A stretch of 33,186 nucleotides of DNA, taken from Pseudomonas sp. GM78. GTDB lineage: Bacteria > Pseudomonadota > Gammaproteobacteria > Pseudomonadales > Pseudomonadaceae. The DNA is taken from the NCBI RefSeq assembly GCF_000282475.1, contig NZ_AKJF01000223.1, positions 1 to 33,186 on the forward strand, in the 5' to 3' direction. Both the position numbers and the translations under genes were made by a program. Under the pieces are notes generated by a model. That model was given only the letters and a program-made list of their open reading frames with translations, ran no database searches and was not told the origin of the DNA. Positions 27,715 to 33,186 of the stretch are shown here, one piece after another (positions within the stretch are counted from its first letter, which is position 1; each line of letters starts with the position of its first letter).

Positions 27715-27896
27715 TTATCCAGGCGCTCGTCGGTGGTCAAGGTACGGGCTTCGGTTTCGAGCATCACCGGGATGCCGTCGCGAATCGGGTACGCGAGGCC
27801 AGCGCCCTTGCTGATCAGCTCGGTCTTGTCGGCGCTGAGCTTGAGCGGGCCTTTGCAGACCGGGCAAGCGAGGATATCGAGCAATTTGGTGTCCAT
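27711..27896 (-). CDS. Trm112-like / YcaR-type zinc-ribbon-like protein
   Basis: This 61-residue protein has the Trm112/UPF0434 pattern [18 protein letters not shown], with one CxxC pair and a later [11 protein letters not shown]. Small members of this family activate methyltransferases in other organisms; the role in pseudomonads is not clear. I prefer the ATG at 27896, because AGGGA lies six bases before it, over an ATG two codons upstream. It sits between lpxK and kdsB as in P. aeruginosa (PA2980) and E. coli (ycaR). Confidence 0.9.
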   Translation of the reverse strand: MDTKLLDILACPVCKGPLKLSADKTELISKGAGLAYPIRDGIPVMLETEARTLTTDERLDK

Positions 27897-27921
27897 GATC
27901 ATTCCCTGGATAGAAACGGAG

Positions 27922-28932
27922 TTAAGGCAAAAGACGCGCCGGCAACAGGCGCATCAACTGGGTATCGAACCAGGCCGTGAAGGCTGGCGACGGCACAGCG
28001 TCGACCGCCAGGTACCACCAGTCGGCGGCGGCGAAGGCACGGCACTTCACCGCATCCTTTTCGGTCATCACCAATGGCAATGACGGGTTGAAATTCAAGG
28101 CCTGCATGCTGTATTCGGCGTGGTCGGCGAACGCATGCGGCACTGGCTGCCAGTGTAACGTTTCGAGGGTCTTGAAGAAACGCTGCGGGTTACCGATCCC
28201 GGCCACCGCATGCAGCGCCTGGCCCGCGGGAAAGTGATCGAGCGGGCGCCGTTCGCCGCTTTGCAGGTTGACCAGTGCCGTCGGTTGCAACTGGAAGGCA
28301 AAGCCGTCGCCGCTGTCCGCCGTGGCGCCGTTGTAGAGGACCGCGTCGACACTTTGCAGACGCTCGACTGGTTCACGCAATGGTCCGGCCGGCAAGCAGC
28401 GGCGGTTGCCCAATCCGCGGGCAGCGTCGATCAGGACCAGCTCCAGATCCCGGGCCAGGCGGTAATGCTGCATGCCGTCATCGGACAGGATCAGGTCCAG
28501 CGGCTCACTGGCCAGCAGGGCTTTGACCGCGCGACTGCGATCCGGATCGATCATCAAGGGCACGCCGGTTCGCTGCACGATCAGCAGCGGCTCATCGCCG
28601 GCGATGTCGGCGCTTTGCTGCGCCTCGACCCGCCAAGGCAATTGCGCAGGCTTGGCACCGTAACCCCGGCTGACCACGCCGACCCGCAAACCACTGCGTT
28701 GACAGTGCTGGATCATCCACAGGATCAGCGGTGTCTTGCCGGTGCCGCCGACGGTGATGTTGCCCACCACGATCAACGGCACCGGTGGCTGATAGATATC
28801 ACCCTCACCGGCCAGAAAGCGCTTGCGCTTGTTGTTGACCACGCAGCGGTACAACCACTCCAGCGGCTGTAACAGTTTCAGGGCGGGATGACCCCGGTAC
28901 CACGCAGCGAGCAAGCGATCGGACATGGTCAT
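27922..28932 (-). CDS. lpxK: Tetraacyldisaccharide 4'-kinase
   Basis: LpxK phosphorylates the 4'-position of the lipid A precursor at the inner membrane. The 336-residue protein has a P-loop in [12 protein letters not shown] (57-68) and the downstream [19 protein letters not shown] segment. The hydrophobic N-terminal helix (about 5-30) is usual for its membrane association. The ATG at 28932 overlaps the exbD stop by one base; a second ATG two codons in is an alternative. Confidence 0.94.
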   Translation of the reverse strand: MTMSDRLLAAWYRGHPALKLLQPLEWLYRCVVNNKRKRFLAGEGDIYQPPVPLIVVGNITVGGTGKTPLILWMIQHCQRSGLRVGVVSRGYGAKPAQLPWRVEAQQSADIAGDEPLLIVQRTGVPLMIDPDRSRAVKALLASEPLDLILSDDGMQHYRLARDLELVLIDAARGLGNRRCLPAGPLREPVERLQSVDAVLYNGATADSGDGFAFQLQPTALVNLQSGERRPLDHFPAGQALHAVAGIGNPQRFFKTLETLHWQPVPHAFADHAEYSMQALNFNPSLPLVMTEKDAVKCRAFAAADWWYLAVDAVPSPAFTAWFDTQLMRLLPARLLP

Positions 28933-29360
28933 CAGGGCGCGGCCGGCGCCGCCTCGACCGTGGTCATGCGCAAGTGGCTGAAGCCGAGTTTGCCGGCAGC
29001 GTCCATGGCAGTGATGACCGACTGATGCTGGGATTTTCCGTCGGCGCTGATGGACAGCGGCCGGCTGGTGTCGCCATTGGATTGTTTCTGCAGGGCATCC
29101 ATCAGCGTCGCCAGGTCGCTTTTGGGCAATACCTGGTTGTTCACCGAAAACACGCCGTCGGCGCTGATCGCGATGTCCAGTTGCCGGGTCTGGTCATCGG
29201 AAGGCGCACCGCTGACCGCCTCAGGCAAATCGACGCGCAACTGGGTTTCACGGGTGAACGTGGTGGTCACGACGAAAAACAGCAGCAGGATAAACACCAC
29301 GTCGATCAGCGACGCGAGGTTGATGTCCACATTCTCCCGTTGCTTGCGGCGGAATTTCAC
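28932..29360 (-). CDS. exbD: ExbD/TolR family biopolymer transporter
   Basis: This 142-residue protein has one membrane segment (about 17-37, [18 protein letters not shown]) with the conserved aspartate in SLIDVVF that works in proton-driven energy transfer, and a periplasmic domain. It partners with the ExbB-like protein encoded immediately upstream. Whether the pair serves TonB, Tol or another system is not settled by sequence; the lpxK linkage is conserved in pseudomonads (PA2982). Start GTG, overlapping exbB by four bases. Confidence 0.92.
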   Translation of the reverse strand: MKFRRKQRENVDINLASLIDVVFILLLFFVVTTTFTRETQLRVDLPEAVSGAPSDDQTRQLDIAISADGVFSVNNQVLPKSDLATLMDALQKQSNGDTSRPLSISADGKSQHQSVITAMDAAGKLGFSHLRMTTVEAAPAAP

Positions 29361-29992
29361 GCTTTGACCCCCGCCAGATCCACGTCACGATCACCCTGCA
29401 CGACTTCGACCAGCTTGATCGCTTCCTGCTCCATGCCCACCACCAGTTCATCGATCCGGCGTTGCAGGAAGCGGTGGAAGAATACCGACGGGATACCGAC
29501 CATCAAACCGGCGGCCGTGGTGATCAGCGCCTTGGAGATACCCCCGGCCAGCACTGCGGCGTTGGTGGTCATGCCCGTACCCATGAACGCGCTGAAAATA
29601 TCGATCATGCCCAGCACCGTGCCCAGCAGTCCCAGCAACGGGGCCATGGCGGCGATGGTGCCGAGGGCATTGATGTAGCGCTCCAGCTCGTGGATGACCC
29701 GCGCGGCGGCCTCTTCGATACACTCCTTCATGATCTCGCGACCATGCCGGGAGTTCGCCAGGCCAGCAGCCAGGATTTCACCCAACGGCGAATTGGCGCG
29801 CAGCTCCTTGAGCTTTTCCTTGTTGAGTTGCTTGTCCTTGATCCAGACCCAGACCTGCCCGAGCAAATGCTCCGGGGTCACGCGACTGGCCCGCAGGGTC
29901 CACAGGCGTTCGGCAACGATCGCCATGGCCGCGATGGAACTCAGGATGATCGGCAGCATCATCCAGCCGCCGGATTTGACCAATTCCCACAC
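29357..29992 (-). CDS. exbB: ExbB/TolQ family proton channel protein
   Basis: This MotA/TolQ/ExbB-type protein has three membrane segments (near residues 8-28, then two around 105-165) and the conserved GLLGTVLGMI motif. I start at the GTG at 29992 (211 residues, reading MWELVKSGGWMMLPI), which has GAGGGG nine bases upstream and fits the family N-terminus. A GTG ten codons earlier lacks such a site. With ExbD it forms a proton-driven motor in the inner membrane. Confidence 0.92.
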   Translation of the reverse strand: MWELVKSGGWMMLPIILSSIAAMAIVAERLWTLRASRVTPEHLLGQVWVWIKDKQLNKEKLKELRANSPLGEILAAGLANSRHGREIMKECIEEAAARVIHELERYINALGTIAAMAPLLGLLGTVLGMIDIFSAFMGTGMTTNAAVLAGGISKALITTAAGLMVGIPSVFFHRFLQRRIDELVVGMEQEAIKLVEVVQGDRDVDLAGVKA

Positions 29993-30090
29993 AGTGACAG
30001 TCCCCTCGAAAAAGTGCGCCACTCTAACATAGGGGGTGGGCGCACCGAAGACTGTGATGTCGCATCCGGTCGGCCTTTGATAACCCCGGG

Positions 30091-32325
30091 TTATTTGCCC
30101 GAGGGTGGCGGATCACGCCAGAAACGCCGTTCTTGACGCATCGAGCGCGGTGCCTCGAAACGCCCCAGTTGCAGATGAACGGCGCCTTGCTCCGCACTGT
30201 CGTAGATCGCCATCGCACGATGCCGATAGCGTTCGATCACTACCGCATGAGGATGGCCGAACGAGTTTCCCTGGCCACGGGAGATCAGTGCCGCCTTGGG
30301 CTGCAAGACGTTGAGCAGCGCCATCGAAGACGAACTGCGACTACCGTGGTGCGGTGACTGCAACCAATCGGTAGGCACGGCCAATGCGCTGTCGAGCAAC
30401 GCGCGTTCGGCGTGGGTGTCGATGTCACCGCTGAGCAACAATCGCTCGCCATTGGCTTCGATCTGCAACACACAGGAATTCTGGTTGCTGTCCCTGGCCA
30501 GCGGCCAGTGCCACAGTTGAAAGTTCACCCCGTCCCACGTCCATTGCCGGCCGCTCTCACAGCCCTCGGCCTGCAACTCGCCAGGCAAGTCGGCAGGTTC
30601 GCCACTGAGCACCCGGCTTACCGGCAAACCGTTGGCCACTGCCCGGGCGCCACCGGCGTGATCGGCATGGGCATGGCTGATCAACATCAGGTCGACCGCC
30701 TTCACCCCCAGCTTGCGCAGTGCCGGCAGTACCACCCGCTCACCCTGGTCAAGACCCCGCAAACGCGGACCGGCGTCATACAGCAGAGTGTGATGGCGAG
30801 TGCGCACCATGATCGCCAGCCCTTGCCCCACATCCAGTTGCCAGACCTCGGCAATGCCTTCGGGCAGCATCGGCCGCGGCGGAAAAACCAGTACCAGCAA
30901 CAAAGGCCAACCTAACGGACGCATCGGCACGCCGCGCGGCAGCAGCAACAAAAAGGCGCCCAGCGTGCCGATACCCCAGACCCACAGCGGGATGGCCGCG
31001 GGCACCCATGCGGGAACCTTGCCGGCGATCAATGCCAGCCCGGTGAACAGCCAATCGATCAAGCCGCCCGCCAGCCACAGCAGCCACTCGCCGATGTAGG
31101 GTACCGGCAGCAACAGAGTCCCGAGCAATGCAGGGGGCAGCACCACCAGACTGATCCAGGGCACCGCCAGCAGGTTGACCAGTGGCCCGCTGAGGCTGAT
31201 CGGCAATCCCAGGATCAGCAAGAACGGGCCAAGGCCGATAGCGATCAGCCACTGGGCACGGGTCCAGGTTTGCCACCATGGCCAAGGCCCCAAGCGCCCA
31301 CCGAACGTGAAGATCAGCACCGCCACTGCCGCGAAGGACAGCCAGAAACCCGGTTGCAGACTCGCCAACGGGTCCATCAGCAAGACGCCATTGAGCGCCA
31401 GCAACAGCGGCCACCAGGCACCGAGGTGGCGAAAACGCAGGCGCCACAGCAGCACCAGGCCGATCATCAGGCAGGCCCGGCGAACCGGCACTTCGAAGCC
31501 AGCCAGCAGCCCATAGCCAAGGGCGGCAACGAAAGCCAGGCCGCAGGCCCAGGGCAACCATGGCAGACGGCCTGGCCACAAGCCGTAACGGGCAAGCCCG
31601 GCGATCAACAGATAAACCAGCCCCGCCAACAAGCCGACGTGTTGCCCGGAAATCACCAGCAGGTGCACGGTGCCGGTGTCTTGCAACACCTGCCAGTCTT
31701 CGCGACTGAGCCCCGCGCCGTCTCCGAGCACCAACGCCACCAGCACGCCAGTCCGGCCCTGGGCGTCCACGGCCTGCAGCCTCTGGCGGATACCGTCGCG
31801 CCAGGCCCACCGGGCAGGCGCAAGTCGCTCCCCGGCCTTGACGGTACCGGTTGCACCAATACGTTGCGCCAACAGCCAGGCCTCGTAGTCGAAGGCATGT
31901 GGATTGAGCAACCCCACGGGTCGTTTCAGCTTGACCGCCAGCCGCCAGCGTTCGCCGCTGTGTACCGGCGGGCCGTCGTACCAGGCCAGACGTAAATGTC
32001 GCGGCAGCACGGTGCGCCGTGACTGACTATCGGTCAGTTCGAAACGCACCACACCCTCGCCATTCTGTGGCAACCCGCTGATCCGCCCTTCGACCCAACG
32101 CGTTTCCCCGTCGAGTGCCGGCGACAGCCGATCATCCAGGGCCCATTGGGCATTGGCGCAGGCCCAACTCAGGCCGAACAGGAAAAACGCCGCCGGATAC
32201 GTCCTGAACGGCAGCAACATCAAGCCGGCCACCGGCATCGATAACCACAACCAGACCGGCGGTAACACCGGTAAAAAACGCAAGGCCAACAGGCCCAACG
32301 CCAGCGCCATCATCCCTGTGCGCAT
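30091..32325 (-). CDS. comEC: ComEC/Rec2 family DNA internalisation protein
   Basis: ComEC forms the inner-membrane channel for single-stranded DNA uptake in transformation. The protein (744 residues from the chosen ATG) has several N-terminal membrane helices, a DUF4131-like soluble region, the Competence domain with many helices (DTGTVHLLVISGQHVGLLAG), and a C-terminal metallo-beta-lactamase-like domain with SHAHADHAGG. I start at 32325 because AAGGA lies seven bases before that ATG; an ATG 11 codons upstream has no such site. The gene appears intact. Most pseudomonads carry it without known natural competence. Confidence 0.92.
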   Translation of the reverse strand: MRTGMMALALGLLALRFLPVLPPVWLWLSMPVAGLMLLPFRTYPAAFFLFGLSWACANAQWALDDRLSPALDGETRWVEGRISGLPQNGEGVVRFELTDSQSRRTVLPRHLRLAWYDGPPVHSGERWRLAVKLKRPVGLLNPHAFDYEAWLLAQRIGATGTVKAGERLAPARWAWRDGIRQRLQAVDAQGRTGVLVALVLGDGAGLSREDWQVLQDTGTVHLLVISGQHVGLLAGLVYLLIAGLARYGLWPGRLPWLPWACGLAFVAALGYGLLAGFEVPVRRACLMIGLVLLWRLRFRHLGAWWPLLLALNGVLLMDPLASLQPGFWLSFAAVAVLIFTFGGRLGPWPWWQTWTRAQWLIAIGLGPFLLILGLPISLSGPLVNLLAVPWISLVVLPPALLGTLLLPVPYIGEWLLWLAGGLIDWLFTGLALIAGKVPAWVPAAIPLWVWGIGTLGAFLLLLPRGVPMRPLGWPLLLVLVFPPRPMLPEGIAEVWQLDVGQGLAIMVRTRHHTLLYDAGPRLRGLDQGERVVLPALRKLGVKAVDLMLISHAHADHAGGARAVANGLPVSRVLSGEPADLPGELQAEGCESGRQWTWDGVNFQLWHWPLARDSNQNSCVLQIEANGERLLLSGDIDTHAERALLDSALAVPTDWLQSPHHGSRSSSSMALLNVLQPKAALISRGQGNSFGHPHAVVIERYRHRAMAIYDSAEQGAVHLQLGRFEAPRSMRQERRFWRDPPPSGK

Positions 32326-32461
32326 ACGCCCGTCCTTGAGAGTCCCGTCCCTAGGCATAGCCGGCCTGGCGCACGTCCGTCGTTAACAATTGTCACAAAG
32401 TCTGAATGGGCGCCTCATAGAATCCAGACATACTTGCCGCCTTGACCGACCGAGAAGCCTT

Positions 32462-32977
32462 ATGCCCCGGCGCTTATTCAAACGCTACATGCCAGACCCG
32501 ACCAGCATCAGGGAACACAAGTCCTTACGCTTTCTCGGAACCCTGCTGCATGACCCGAACCTCTGGCACCTCAATCGCCATTCCGTCGCCCGGGCCATGG
32601 CGGTCGGCCTGTTCGCGGCATTCCTGCCGATTCCGTTGCAGATGCTGGTCGCTGCGGTTCTCGCGATCATCGTGCGCGGCAACATGCCGATTGCGGTCAG
32701 CCTGGTCTGGCTGACCAACCCGATCACCATGCCGGCGGTGTTCTTCTGCACTTATCAGACCGGAGCCTGGTTGATGGATGTTCCCGCACGGCATCTGCCA
32801 GACGAGCTGACCTGGGAATGGATCAGCGGTGAGCTCTCGACCCTGTGGCAGCCATTTTTGCTGGGGTCGGTGGTGGTAGGCGTTGTGCTTGGGGCATTGG
32901 CCTATTGTCTGGTGATGATGTATTGGCGTTGGTGGGTTGCGCGGCAGTGGCGGCGGCGTAAGCAGAGTCGGATGTGA
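32462..32977 (+). CDS. DUF2062 domain membrane protein
   Basis: This 171-residue protein begins MPRRLFKRYMPDPTSIREHK and carries the DUF2062 pattern (VARAMAVGLFAAFLPIP, WLTNPITMPAVFF) with three or so membrane segments and a basic C-terminus. The role is unknown to me. I use the ATG at 32462; the longer frame from 32390 is not supported by the family start. It is divergent from comEC, the same arrangement as PA2985 next to PA2984. Confidence 0.88.
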   Translation: MPRRLFKRYMPDPTSIREHKSLRFLGTLLHDPNLWHLNRHSVARAMAVGLFAAFLPIPLQMLVAAVLAIIVRGNMPIAVSLVWLTNPITMPAVFFCTYQTGAWLMDVPARHLPDELTWEWISGELSTLWQPFLLGSVVVGVVLGALAYCLVMMYWRWWVARQWRRRKQSRM

Positions 32978-32989
32978 GAGGCCGGTTGA

Positions 32990-33186
32990 TCGTGTGCATA
33001 TCCGTTGCTGCGGTAACGGCCACCTAGGGTTCCGCTTTTACAGCGGGTCACTTTGAAAAGCGAAAAGTAAGCAAAAGGCTTTGCCCCACCACTCGGTGCC
33101 TCGCTTAGGCTCGGCATGCCCTCACTCCGGCATTGCTCCGTGGGTCGCCGCGATGGGCCATCCCTGGCCCAGCGCGGCTAAACCGG
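32990..33186. repeat. Edge of a long dispersed Pseudomonas intergenic repeat
   Basis: From about gtgtgcatatccgttgctgc onward the sequence matches, from memory, a repeat found many times in fluorescent-group genomes (ctagggttccgcttttacag, then gccccaccactcggtgcctc). It contains small hairpins (ccgtt/aacgg at 33002-33019 and gggcca/tggccc near 33155). It runs off the window end. Open frames inside it, such as one on the minus strand at 32902-33117, are commonly annotated but unlikely to be genes. Confidence 0.65.

Noticed and set aside
32902-33117. Small minus-strand gene at the window end
   Set aside because: It overlaps the DUF2062 gene and lies mostly in a dispersed repeat whose translations are recurrent spurious annotations.

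Overview
The window is chromosomal DNA from a fluorescent-group Pseudomonas. The gene order tetR, rgsA, tatD, (pilZ), holB, tmk, mltG, pabC, fabF, acpP, fabG, fabD, plsX, rpmF, yceD, maf, sppA, HAD, rluC, rne ... murB, ptp, kdsB, Trm112-like, lpxK, exbD, exbB, comEC, DUF2062 follows the block I know from P. aeruginosa PAO1 (about PA2954 to PA2985). The high GC content and Pseudomonas-type intergenic palindromes agree. No virus, plasmid, insertion sequence, CRISPR array, rRNA or tRNA was seen.

Layout. (1) 28-3068, minus strand: a DUF1285 protein, a DUF4823 lipoprotein, a complete MoaA and a TetR regulator. (2) 3069-3410: an intergenic region holding a plus-strand small RNA that I read as RgsA, with a sigma-S-like -10 element and an intrinsic terminator. 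(3) 3411-13413, minus strand: tatD, a degraded pilZ, holB, tmk, mltG, pabC and the fatty-acid cluster fabF-acpP-fabG-fabD-plsX-rpmF-yceD. The cluster is driven by a near-perfect sigma-70 promoter in front of yceD and by an internal acpP promoter. (4) 13519-14097, plus strand: maf, ending at a large palindromic repeat. (5) 14185-16810, minus strand: sppA, a HAD phosphatase and rluC. (6) 16863-20828: rne with a leader of roughly 640 nt and a strong terminator. (7) 20871-25229, minus strand: a four-gene molybdo-hydroxylase set (MocA-like nucleotidyltransferase, XdhC-like chaperone, large molybdopterin subunit with Tat signal, 2Fe-2S subunit). In PAO1, as I remember it, rne and murB are adjacent, so this set looks like an accessory insertion. 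(8) 25470-32325, minus strand: murB, low-molecular-weight phosphatase, kdsB, Trm112-like, lpxK, exbD, exbB and comEC. (9) 32462-32977, plus strand: a DUF2062 membrane protein, followed by the edge of a long dispersed Pseudomonas repeat.

The genes mostly serve cell-envelope and nucleic-acid housekeeping: malonyl-ACP and fatty-acid synthesis, phospholipid initiation, peptidoglycan (MurB, MltG), LPS Kdo and lipid A (KdsB, LpxK), TonB/Tol-type energy transfer (ExbBD), DNA replication (HolB, Tmk) and RNA turnover (RNase E). Many junctions overlap by 1, 4, 8 or 14 bases, so translation is probably coupled.

I found no undescribed multi-gene system. The observations most worth a second look are: pilZ reduced to a 3-prime remnant in an otherwise conserved operon; an apparently leaderless yceD mRNA; the long structured rne leader with a hairpin just upstream of the start codon; RgsA facing tatD without an obvious minus-strand terminator; and unexplained palindromes before moaA and over the acpP -35.
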